Below, one piece after another: positions 1 to 5,351 of a stretch of 5,725 bases of DNA (the stretch's first letter is position 1; every line of letters begins with the position of its first letter). Location of the stretch: positions 1 through 5,725 of the forward strand of contig JAHFRO010000155.1 of assembly GCA_023266245.1 (NCBI GenBank), given 5' to 3'. Under the pieces are notes generated by a model that worked only from the letters and a program-made list of their open reading frames with translations, was not told where the DNA came from and made no database searches. Origin of the DNA: Betaproteobacteria bacterium. Its GTDB lineage: Bacteria > Pseudomonadota > Gammaproteobacteria > Burkholderiales > SG8-41. Position numbers and translations under genes: made by a program.

Positions 1-19
1 GTGAGAGGTTCCGGTTTTT

Positions 20-1111
20 CTACGCTGGATAGACCGCGCCGAGTACGCGCGGGCCACTGGCGCCGGTGACGGCGGGCAGGTTCCCCGGCCGGTGCTTCAG
101 CGTCTGTCGGGCGAGCCAGGCGAAGGCGAGCGCTTCGACGTGCTCCGGCGCCAGCCCCAGCGCGCTGGTAGTAGTGATGAGCCTGTCCGGCAGCAGTCCG
201 ACGAGGCGCAAGAATAGCGCTCGGTTGTGCGCACCGCCCCCGCACAGATAGATCTCTGCCGCCGACGGACAATAGTTTCGTAACGCCTGGGCAATCGCAG
301 TGGCCGTGAGCTCCAGCAGCGTCGCCTGCACGTCCACCGCACGCTCCGTCCCGGAGAGCGCGCGCTTGACCCACGGCAGATTGAACTCTTCGCGCCCCGT
401 GCTCTTTGGCGGCGGGCGCCTGAAAAACGGGTGCGCAAGCCATTTCTGCAGCAGCCGCGGCATGACGTTGCCGCGCGCTGCCCACGCCCCGTGTGGGTCG
501 TAGGGTTTGCGCCGTTGCCGCATGATCCAGGCATCGAGCAGGCAGTTGCCCGGCCCGCAATCGAAGCCGGTGACCTTGCCGCGCGCGGGGAGCCACGTGA
601 TGTTGGCGATGCCGCCCACGTTGACGACCGCGCGGTGGCGGCGCGGACTGTGGAACAACGCGCGGTGGAAAGCGGGCACTAGCGGCGCGCCTTCGCCTCC
701 CGCGGCGATGTCGCGGCTGCGGAAATCGCAAACTGTCGTGATGCCCGTCAGCTCCGCAAGCCGCGCGCCGTTGACGAGCTGCAGCGTGTAGCCGGCATCG
801 GGGCGATGGCGGATGGTCTGGCCATGACAGCCGATCGCGGCGATGGCGCGGGGACTGACCCTGGCGCGTGCAAGCAATCCGCGCACCGCAGCCGCGTACG
901 CGGTGGACAACTCGTTGGCAGTGGTCGCGGCACGATGCAGCTCGTCCCGTCCCGGTTCGTGCAGTGCGAGCAGGCGCGCCCGCAGCCCGGCAGGGTATGG
1001 CCGATAGAGGCTGGCGATGAGCTGGAAACGCTTGCCGCGCGGCGCGGCGAGAACGGCGTCCACGCCGTCGAGACTGGTGCCCGACATCAACCCGATGTAG
1101 AAATCCGGCAT
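20..1111 (-). CDS. anmK: Anhydro-N-acetylmuramic acid kinase (363 aa)
   Basis: Cytoplasmic kinase of peptidoglycan recycling. By family knowledge it uses ATP to open the 1,6-anhydro ring of anhMurNAc and phosphorylate it, giving MurNAc-6-phosphate. Visible motifs: an N-terminal glycine/serine phosphate loop, GLMSGTSLDGVD (7-18); GCHGQTIRH (94-102); DFRSRDIAAGGEGAPLVP (129-146); VNVGGIANIT (163-172); and FDCGPGN (183-189), where D184 is the expected catalytic base. Further on are PPKSTGREEFNL (234-245), the nucleotide-site glycines YLCGGGAHN (288-296) and EHVEALAFAWLA (323-334). The length is normal for AnmK and the protein looks intact. The ATG start puts the phosphate loop where the family has it. 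No Shine-Dalgarno sequence is visible before it. The gene lies 15 nt downstream of the M23 endopeptidase gene on the same strand, and a hairpin covers its start codon, so coupled translation is likely. The stop is TAG at 20-22; the 19 bases beyond it are too few to assign. Confidence 0.97.
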   Translation of the reverse strand: MPDFYIGLMSGTSLDGVDAVLAAPRGKRFQLIASLYRPYPAGLRARLLALHEPGRDELHRAATTANELSTAYAAAVRGLLARARVSPRAIAAIGCHGQTIRHRPDAGYTLQLVNGARLAELTGITTVCDFRSRDIAAGGEGAPLVPAFHRALFHSPRRHRAVVNVGGIANITWLPARGKVTGFDCGPGNCLLDAWIMRQRRKPYDPHGAWAARGNVMPRLLQKWLAHPFFRRPPPKSTGREEFNLPWVKRALSGTERAVDVQATLLELTATAIAQALRNYCPSAAEIYLCGGGAHNRALFLRLVGLLPDRLITTTSALGLAPEHVEALAFAWLARQTLKHRPGNLPAVTGASGPRVLGAVYPA

Positions 1112-1127
1112 ACCGCGTATGCCGGAT
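1103..1127 (-). promoter_or_regulatory. Hairpin over the anmK start codon, at the M23-anmK junction
   Basis: A perfect inverted repeat has arms ATCCGGCATAC (1103-1113) and GTATGCCGGAT (1117-1127), an 11-bp stem closed by a 3-nt loop. In the minus-strand transcript the 5' arm begins with the last base of the endopeptidase UGA stop (1129-1127). The 3' arm contains the anmK AUG (1111-1109) and the next two codons. No Shine-Dalgarno sequence is present. No U-run follows (the next bases are UUC), so it does not look like an intrinsic terminator. The inferred role is to block independent initiation at anmK, so that anmK is translated only when ribosomes finishing the upstream gene melt the stem. 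Confidence 0.7.
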
Positions 1128-2443
1128 CAGTCGAGGCGCGCGAGGTTGGTGCCGCGCAGGAGGTTCAGCCGCTGCGCCATGGGCGCCGCAGCCGCGTCGA
1201 ATGCCAGTTTCTGCTCCGCGGTGATCGGGGGCGCGGAGGGCAGCACCACCCGCAGCGGATTATGGTGCACGCCGTTGATGTGGAACTCGTAGTGCAGGTG
1301 CGGTCCGGTGGCGAGGCCGGTCGCGCCGACATAGCCGATCACCTCGCCCTGGGCGACGCGCGCCCCCTTGCGGATGCCCTTGGCGAAGCCCGACAGATGG
1401 CCATACCACGTGGTGTACTGCGACTGATGACGCAGCACGACCAGGTTGCCATAGCCGCCCTGCCGGCCCGCGAACTCGACCACGCCGTCCCCTGTCGCCT
1501 TGATCCGGGTGCCGGCAGGCGCCGCGTAATCGATCCCTTTGTGCGCCCGCCATTGCTGGAGGATGGGATGGAAGCGCGCATTGGTGAAGCCCGAGGTGAT
1601 GCGCGAGAACTCGAGCGGGGAGCGCAGGAACGCCTTGCGGATATTCCTGCCCTGCGGCGTGTAGTAGCCGCCCCGGCTCACGGCGTAATCGAACCACACC
1701 GCGTGGTGGGCTTTACCCTGGTTGATGAACTCGGCTGCAAGCACGCGGCCCGAGCGCACCGGCTCGCCCTGGTCGTAGAACGTTTCGTAGACCACGGTGA
1801 AGCGGTCGCCGCGGCGCAGATCCCGGTGAAAGTCGATGTCGGTGGAAAAGATATCGGCTATCTGGATCGCGATCGCATCGGCGAGATTGGCGGCATCGGT
1901 GGCGGCGAAGAGCGAACTTCTGATCTCGCCCGATATCATCAGCACGCGCCGCTCGAGTTGCGCCGGCTGCTCGCTCATGCTGAAGCTGTCGCCGTAGCGC
2001 TCCACGCTAAGCACTCTGCCGCCGTTCTGGTAACGCAGCGCGAGCAGCCTGCCCTCGGCGGTGGTATGCGCGCGCACGATCCGGCCGGGGATCAGCTGAT
2101 TAAGCGCCTTGGCCGTGCGCGCGTTGCGCAGGAAATCGAGCGCCTCGGGATCGTCCGCGCCGAGGCGCGCCAGCAGCGCAGCGGGCGTGTCGCCGCGCTG
2201 GATGCGCTCTTCGCGCCAGAACCCGGCGTCCGCGCGCGCGCCGGGTTGGGGTGCGGGCAGCACCACTTCCTCCACCACCCGCGTTCTCGCTACCTGCTCG
2301 GTAATGGTGTCGGGCGCGATGCCGAACGCCGCGACCACGCCGATGAAAGGCAGCACCAGCGCGGCTACGACGCGGCGCAGCCGGGGGTGTGCGATGAGGC
2401 GCCCGAGCTTTTGCGTTAGAATCACGCTCATCTCTTGCTGCAT
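1127..2443 (-). CDS. M23-family peptidoglycan DD-metalloendopeptidase, membrane-anchored (438 aa)
   Basis: Zinc endopeptidase of the lysostaphin/MepM (YebA)/Csd3 group, expected to cut peptide crosslinks in peptidoglycan from the periplasmic face. One hydrophobic segment (about 25-43) after a basic N-terminus (KLGR...RLRR) indicates a signal anchor. Residues about 75-145 resemble the LysM-like/Csd3 N-terminal region. Residues about 165-275 (ISGEIRSSLFAA, DFHRDLRRGDRFTVVYE) match the second Csd3 domain, which in relatives covers the active site. The LytM catalytic domain is about 278-400. By family, H301 and D305 (HKGID) and H384 (PHLHYEF) bind zinc, with H349 (YGHLS) and H382 catalytic; all five are present. 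The start was chosen because AGGG (plus 2449-2452) sits 5 nt before the ATG; a second ATG at codon 5 has a poorer site. The gene is divergent from tyrS with a 109-bp spacer and is followed by anmK after 15 nt. A pairing of wall hydrolase with wall-sugar recycling makes sense. It could equally be named mepM-like; the exact crosslink cut cannot be read from sequence. Confidence 0.95.
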   Translation of the reverse strand: MQQEMSVILTQKLGRLIAHPRLRRVVAALVLPFIGVVAAFGIAPDTITEQVARTRVVEEVVLPAPQPGARADAGFWREERIQRGDTPAALLARLGADDPEALDFLRNARTAKALNQLIPGRIVRAHTTAEGRLLALRYQNGGRVLSVERYGDSFSMSEQPAQLERRVLMISGEIRSSLFAATDAANLADAIAIQIADIFSTDIDFHRDLRRGDRFTVVYETFYDQGEPVRSGRVLAAEFINQGKAHHAVWFDYAVSRGGYYTPQGRNIRKAFLRSPLEFSRITSGFTNARFHPILQQWRAHKGIDYAAPAGTRIKATGDGVVEFAGRQGGYGNLVVLRHQSQYTTWYGHLSGFAKGIRKGARVAQGEVIGYVGATGLATGPHLHYEFHINGVHHNPLRVVLPSAPPITAEQKLAFDAAAAPMAQRLNLLRGTNLARLD

Positions 2444-2448
2444 GATTT

Positions 2449-2466
2449 CCCTGAATTTTTTCCGGG
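2449..2466 (-). promoter_or_regulatory. M23 gene ribosome binding site inside an imperfect hairpin
   Basis: The minus strand reads AGGG then AAATC then ATG, a usable Shine-Dalgarno sequence (2449-2452) that fixes the start at 2443. The same bases form one side of an imperfect stem: CCC/GGG, one mismatch, GAA/TTC, and a 4-base A loop. The stem is short and interrupted, so it may have little effect. Confidence 0.4.
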
Positions 2467-2485
2467 AGCGGCAAGCTTAGCAGAA

Positions 2486-2501
2486 TTGCCTACACTGGCA
2501 A
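2486..2501. repeat. Inverted repeat TTGCC-N6-GGCAA in the divergent spacer
   Basis: The arms are 2486-2490 and 2497-2501, with the 6-base spacer TACACT. The right arm coincides with the best -35 candidate for the M23-anmK unit. The size and position would suit a dimeric regulator, but the arms are only 5 bp and chance occurrence is possible. Confidence 0.35.
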
Positions 2502-2533
2502 ACCCAATTTTTCGCATCGTGAAATAATGCACA

Positions 2534-2546
2534 ATGCCGCCGGCAT
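2534..2546. repeat. Palindrome ATGCCG-C-CGGCAT just before tyrS
   Basis: A 13-base near-perfect palindrome ends 6 nt before the tyrS ATG and occupies the place where a Shine-Dalgarno sequence would be. Its half-site (ATGCCG/CGGCAT) also occurs in the arms of the anmK hairpin at 1103-1127. With a one-base centre it cannot fold tightly as drawn; the outer 5-bp arms with a 3-base loop could. Its function is unknown. Confidence 0.35.
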
Positions 2547-2552
2547 AGCGTC

Positions 2553-3752
2553 ATGAATACCGTCGAACAACAACTCGAGATCATCAAGCGCGGCTGCGAC
2601 GAGCTGCTGATCGAGGCCGAGCTCAGGGACAGGCTCAAATCCGGCAAACCGCTGCGCGTGAAAGCCGGGTTCGATCCCACGGCGCCGGACTTGCATCTCG
2701 GCCACACGGTGCTCCTCAACAAGTTGAAGCAGCTGCAGGACCTCGGGCACCACATCGTGTTCCTGATCGGTGACTTCACCGGCATGATCGGCGACCCCTC
2801 GGGCAAGAACGCGACGCGCCCGCCGCTCACGCGGGACGAGGTGGAGCAAAACGCCAGGACCTACACCGACCAGGTGTTCAGGATCCTCGATCGCGCCCAG
2901 ACCGAAGTGGCGTTCAATTCCGCCTGGATGGACAAGCTCAACGCCGCGGACATGATCCGGCTTGCCGCAACCTACACGGTGGCGCGCATGCTCGAGCGCG
3001 ACGATTTCCACAAGCGCCACAAGGGCAAACAGCCGATCGCGATACACGAGTTCCTCTATCCGCTGGTGCAGGGCTACGATTCGGTCGCGCTCAAGGCCGA
3101 TATGGAGCTCGGCGGCACTGACCAGAAGTTCAACCTCCTCATGGGCCGGGAAGTGCAGAAGCATTTCGGCCAGCCGCCGCAGGTAATCCTCACCATGCCG
3201 TTGCTGGAAGGGCTCGACGGCGTGAACAAGATGTCGAAGTCGCTCAACAACCACGTCGGCATCACCGAACCGCCCAGCGAGATTTTCGGCAAGCTGATGT
3301 CGGTCTCGGATGAGCTGATGTGGCGCTACATCGAGCTGCTATCTTTTGAGTCGCTTCAAAAGATAAATGCAAGGAAGCGGGCTGTCGAACAAGGCGGCAA
3401 CCCACGGGACGTGAAGTTCGATTTTGCGAAGGAAATCGTCACGCGATTTCACGGTGCCCCAGCGGCAGAGGCCGCTGCCGCCGACTTCGAGGCGCGCTTC
3501 CGGCGCGACGAGATCCCCGCCGACATTCCCGAGGTGAAGATCGCCGCCAAGGGCGATGGCCTGCCGCTTTCCCAAGTGCTCAAGCAGGCCGGGCTCACCG
3601 CGAGCACCTCCGAGGCGCTGCGCCTGATCGAGCAGGGCGGGGTGAAGATCAACGGCGAGAAGGTGAGCGACAAATCGCTCAAACTCGCCCGCGGCGAGCG
3701 CTGCGTGATCCAGGTCGGCAAGCGCAAGTTCGCGCGCGTCAGCATTACCTGA
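2553..3752 (+). CDS. tyrS: Tyrosyl-tRNA synthetase (399 aa)
   Basis: Cytoplasmic class I aminoacyl-tRNA synthetase that activates tyrosine with ATP and charges tRNA-Tyr. The sequence shows the Rossmann catalytic domain with AGFDPTAPDLHLGH, where HLGH (48-51) is the HIGH signature. It also has the GDFTGMIGDPSG segment, the tyrosine-site region YPLVQGYDSVALKADMELGGTDQKFN (169-194) and KMSKS (226-230). A C-terminal S4 RNA-binding domain starts near residue 337 (LPLSQVLKQAGL). The length and wording fit the roughly 400-residue type found in Pseudomonas and betaproteobacteria, rather than the E. coli type. The start MNTVEQQLEIIKRG matches the usual N-terminus of this type; no clear Shine-Dalgarno sequence precedes it. 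Codons 263-305 have unusually many A/T third positions compared with both sides, but no motif or frame is disturbed. The gene converges with msrA, with 19 bp between the stops. Confidence 0.98.
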   Translation: MNTVEQQLEIIKRGCDELLIEAELRDRLKSGKPLRVKAGFDPTAPDLHLGHTVLLNKLKQLQDLGHHIVFLIGDFTGMIGDPSGKNATRPPLTRDEVEQNARTYTDQVFRILDRAQTEVAFNSAWMDKLNAADMIRLAATYTVARMLERDDFHKRHKGKQPIAIHEFLYPLVQGYDSVALKADMELGGTDQKFNLLMGREVQKHFGQPPQVILTMPLLEGLDGVNKMSKSLNNHVGITEPPSEIFGKLMSVSDELMWRYIELLSFESLQKINARKRAVEQGGNPRDVKFDFAKEIVTRFHGAPAAEAAAADFEARFRRDEIPADIPEVKIAAKGDGLPLSQVLKQAGLTASTSEALRLIEQGGVKINGEKVSDKSLKLARGERCVIQVGKRKFARVSIT

Positions 3753-3771
3753 CCGCCCGCGGCGCCCCGGT

Positions 3772-4407
3772 TCAGTTGCCGGCCTTGCCCCACAGTTGCG
3801 TGAGCCGCGCCTCGCGCCCGCAGCCGCTCTTGTAGAACTTGTAGCGCACCGGGTTCTTTTGGTAGAAGTCCTGGTGATAGCCCTCGGCGGGGTAGAACTC
3901 GGCCGCCTTCGCGATCTCGGTCACGATCTCGCCCTTGAACGGCTTGTTCTTCTGCAGCGCCGCCTTGGACGCTTCCGCGAGCCGTTTCTGCTCCTCGTCG
4001 TGGTAGAAGACGGCGCTGCGGTACTGCGAGCCGTGATCGCAGAACTGGCCGTCCTTCTGCGTCGGGTCGACGTTGCGCCAGAAGACCTCGAGCAGCTTCT
4101 GGTAGCTCACCTTGGCGGGATCATATTCGACCTGCACCACCTCGGCGTGGCCGGTGTGGCCGGTCGAGACCTGCTCGTACGTGGGGTTTTTGGTCTTGCC
4201 GCCCATATAGCCCGAAACGGTGGCAATCACGCCCGGCACCGGGTCGTAGGCTTCCTCCATGCACCAGAAGCAGCCGCCGGCGAAGATCACCTTGGCGGTA
4301 GCGGGCTTGGCCGCCGGTTTGGGCTGCGCCTGCGCGGCGCTCAACGCCGGAGCGCCGAGGGTGAGCGCAGCCAGCCACAGCATCTGCAACACGCGTCTTG
4401 CATTCAT
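3772..4407 (-). CDS. msrA: Peptide methionine sulfoxide reductase MsrA, exported form (211 aa)
   Basis: Reduces the S-epimer of methionine sulfoxide in proteins, repairing oxidative damage. The catalytic motif is GCFWC (45-49), with C46 the expected nucleophile. The family glutamate lies in GHAE (E89), and the substrate-pocket segment FCDHGSQYRSAVFY (122-135) is present, as is YHQDFYQKNP. Other cysteines are C49, C123 and C196; C196 in the C-terminal SGCG is the best candidate resolving cysteine, though C49 could also take part. Residues 1-27 form a signal peptide: MNARR, a hydrophobic stretch, then ALSAAQA with likely cleavage after A27. This predicts a periplasmic enzyme, unlike the cytoplasmic E. 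coli MsrA. A proline/alanine/lysine linker (28-39) precedes the domain. The start has a strong AGGAGG with 6-nt spacing. The gene directly follows the HTH regulator gene (3-nt gap), so the two are probably co-transcribed. No msrB partner is in the window. Confidence 0.96.
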   Translation of the reverse strand: MNARRVLQMLWLAALTLGAPALSAAQAQPKPAAKPATAKVIFAGGCFWCMEEAYDPVPGVIATVSGYMGGKTKNPTYEQVSTGHTGHAEVVQVEYDPAKVSYQKLLEVFWRNVDPTQKDGQFCDHGSQYRSAVFYHDEEQKRLAEASKAALQKNKPFKGEIVTEIAKAAEFYPAEGYHQDFYQKNPVRYKFYKSGCGREARLTQLWGKAGN

Positions 4408-4410
4408 CGC

Positions 4411-5169
4411 TTACCTCCTGAAATGAGTCGTCGTCTTTGTGCGTCTGAGTTCGGCGAACGCCTGCAGTTCCCAGTGCCGGGTCGCCACCAGCAGGCTCAT
4501 CGCCGAGCGCTCGGCAAGCGGCAGCCGCACATCGTCGCTGTGCAGCTCGGAGAACTCGCGCGCCAGGCGCTTCAGCCTGGAGACAATCGCCGCGCTCGAG
4601 GTCTTGGACAGCATGCCGTTCACCACCACCATGAACTCGTCGGGCCGGTCGAAGCGCGAACGGAAATACTCGTTATGCGCCTGCTGGTTGAAAAAGCGCT
4701 GGATCGGTCCATCCGGCATCCAGGTAAAGTTGCGCGATACCAGGAGCTTTATACGGTTGTTGGGCTGCAGTTGGATGAACCCCAGCCGGTCGAGCCGGGC
4801 GAGCAGCTGGACGCATTCGGCCCTGGGGATGTCATAGGCGGCGACGATCTGCTCGAAGTTGACGTGGTTCAGCGCGCACACCGCGATGAGGAACAGCTTC
4901 CTGTTCGCTACGATCTCCTTTTCCTGCTCGTGGGTGAGCTGGGAGATCAGGTTTTCTTCCTGGTGGAGCGTGCGCGCCAGGTCGGAAAACTCGGCGTTGG
5001 TGAGCTGGCAGACCTGGTCGAGCCGTTTGAGCGTGAAGCTCCGTCTGGAGAACATGCGCTTCACGCTCGCCTCGCTCAAGCCCAGCTTGCGCGCCACCTG
5101 GGCGTAGGTCACGCCGCGCGCCTTGAGCTCGCGTTTGAGCACGTCCACCAGCGCTCCGCTGTGTGCCAT
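4411..5169 (-). CDS. HTH (XRE/Cro-type) transcriptional regulator with C-terminal domain (252 aa)
   Basis: Probable DNA-binding regulator. The N-terminal helix-turn-helix spans about residues 6-65: YAQVARKLG (22-30) as the positioning helix and LSEASVKRMFS (31-41) as the recognition helix, followed by SFTLKRLDQVCQLTN, typical of Cro/C1-type domains. After a charged helical linker (EENLISQLTHEQEKEIVANRK, 71-91), residues about 103-144 (FEQIVAAYDIPRAECVQLLARLDRLGFIQLQPNNRIKLLV) look like a second, winged-helix-like unit. The rest (150-252) is an unassigned domain ending in a basic tail. Cysteines are at 54, 98 and 119. I do not recognise a named protein. No in-frame ATG appears just upstream; a GGAG lies 11 nt before the chosen ATG. 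It is the first gene of a unit with msrA, and its promoter region carries an inverted repeat that may be its own operator. A role in oxidative or envelope stress is suggested only by the msrA linkage. Confidence 0.88.
   Translation of the reverse strand: MAHSGALVDVLKRELKARGVTYAQVARKLGLSEASVKRMFSRRSFTLKRLDQVCQLTNAEFSDLARTLHQEENLISQLTHEQEKEIVANRKLFLIAVCALNHVNFEQIVAAYDIPRAECVQLLARLDRLGFIQLQPNNRIKLLVSRNFTWMPDGPIQRFFNQQAHNEYFRSRFDRPDEFMVVVNGMLSKTSSAAIVSRLKRLAREFSELHSDDVRLPLAERSAMSLLVATRHWELQAFAELRRTKTTTHFRR
4414..4419 (-). promoter_or_regulatory. Shine-Dalgarno of msrA inside the end of the regulator gene
   Basis: On the minus strand AGGAGG is followed by TAAGCG and then the msrA ATG. The same six bases are the last two codons (Arg-Arg) of the regulator, and the TAA that follows is its stop. 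A ribosome terminating on the regulator therefore sits on the msrA initiation site, which favours coupled translation. Confidence 0.85.
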
Positions 5170-5193
5170 GTTGCGACCCCACTCCCTCCCCGG

Positions 5194-5227
5194 TACCGCC
5201 GCAAGGTATCACCTAATGCTACCGCCG
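5194..5227. repeat. Direct repeat TACCGCCG, two copies
   Basis: TACCGCCG occurs at 5194-5201 and 5220-5227, 26 bp start to start, in the spacer between the regulator and the plus-strand gene. The first copy overlaps the palindrome CGGTACCG (5191-5198). The second overlaps the left arm of the inverted repeat at 5217-5242. Recurrent CGGTA/TACCG half-sites at this spacing resemble a multi-site operator, but the spacer is GC-rich and no binding is shown. Confidence 0.35.
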
Positions 5228-5243
5228 GGCAAACCGGTAGCAA
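5216..5243 (-). promoter_or_regulatory. Candidate promoter of the regulator-msrA unit with embedded inverted repeat
   Basis: On the minus strand TTGCTA (complement of 5238-5243) and TAGCAT (complement of 5216-5221) are 16 bp apart, each matching the sigma-70 consensus at 4 of 6. Nearly the same bases form an inverted repeat with 8-bp arms, TGCTACCG (5217-5224) and CGGTAGCA (5235-5242), around a 10-base centre. A protein bound to the repeat would cover both promoter boxes, so self-repression by the regulator is a natural guess. No U-run follows, so it is not a terminator. Confidence 0.4.
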
Positions 5244-5337
5244 CGACGCGCATTTTGCTTTGCGCTCCCGCTGTCGCCGCCGATGATAGGCCCCGCCGCG
5301 CAATGGTGCGTCGGCGATGGAGACGGACCAACAGGAC

Positions 5338-5345
5338 GAAAGGAG
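5338..5345 (+). promoter_or_regulatory. Ribosome binding site of the truncated gene
   Basis: GAAAGGAG lies 6 nt before the ATG at 5352. It is the main reason for choosing this start and for treating the open frame that runs to the window edge as a real gene. Confidence 0.8.
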
Positions 5346-5351
5346 TGCACC

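Larger units (their letters stand above)
2444..2552. promoter_or_regulatory. Divergent promoter region between the M23 gene and tyrS
   Basis: This 109-bp spacer is more A/T-rich than its surroundings and must drive both the M23-anmK unit (minus) and tyrS (plus). For the minus strand, the best pair I can pick by eye is TTGCCA (complement of 2496-2501) and TAAGCT (complement of 2474-2479), 16 bp apart; the -35 is 5 of 6 but the -10 only 3 of 6. For tyrS, AATAAT (2523-2528) resembles a -10 at 5 of 6 but has no convincing -35. If used, it would leave a leader of only about 18 nt. Promoter positions are tentative; that promoters lie here follows from the gene layout. Confidence 0.5.

Noticed and set aside
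1..19. T-run preceded by a GC-rich segment at the left edge, possibly the tail of a terminator for a plus-strand gene to the left
   Set aside because: TTTTT at 15-19 is suggestive, but too little sequence is present to show a stem.
806..2419. 537-codon open frame on the plus strand, antisense to the M23 gene and the start of anmK
   Set aside because: It lies opposite two clearly recognised genes with intact catalytic motifs. Its translation is rich in Arg/Ala/His/Gly/Val without any recognisable domain, as expected for the complement of GC-rich coding sequence.
2490..3254. 254-codon minus-strand open frame opposite tyrS
   Set aside because: It is antisense to the catalytic domain of tyrS, with Leu/Val/Glu/His-rich shadow composition and no family resemblance.
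3753..3771. Possible bidirectional terminator between tyrS and msrA
   Set aside because: The 19-bp gap is GC-rich but has no convincing stem-loop and no T-run on either strand, so an intrinsic terminator is not supported.
3796..5286. 496-codon open frame on the plus strand, antisense to msrA and the regulator
   Set aside because: It mirrors two real genes and a promoter region, has no recognisable domain, and its composition is that of a reverse-complement shadow.
5255..5287. Promoter for the truncated plus-strand gene (TTGCGC near 5260 and GATGAT at 5282-5287)
   Set aside because: The -35 matches only 3 of 6 bases and several alternatives are equally poor, so a promoter cannot be placed by eye.
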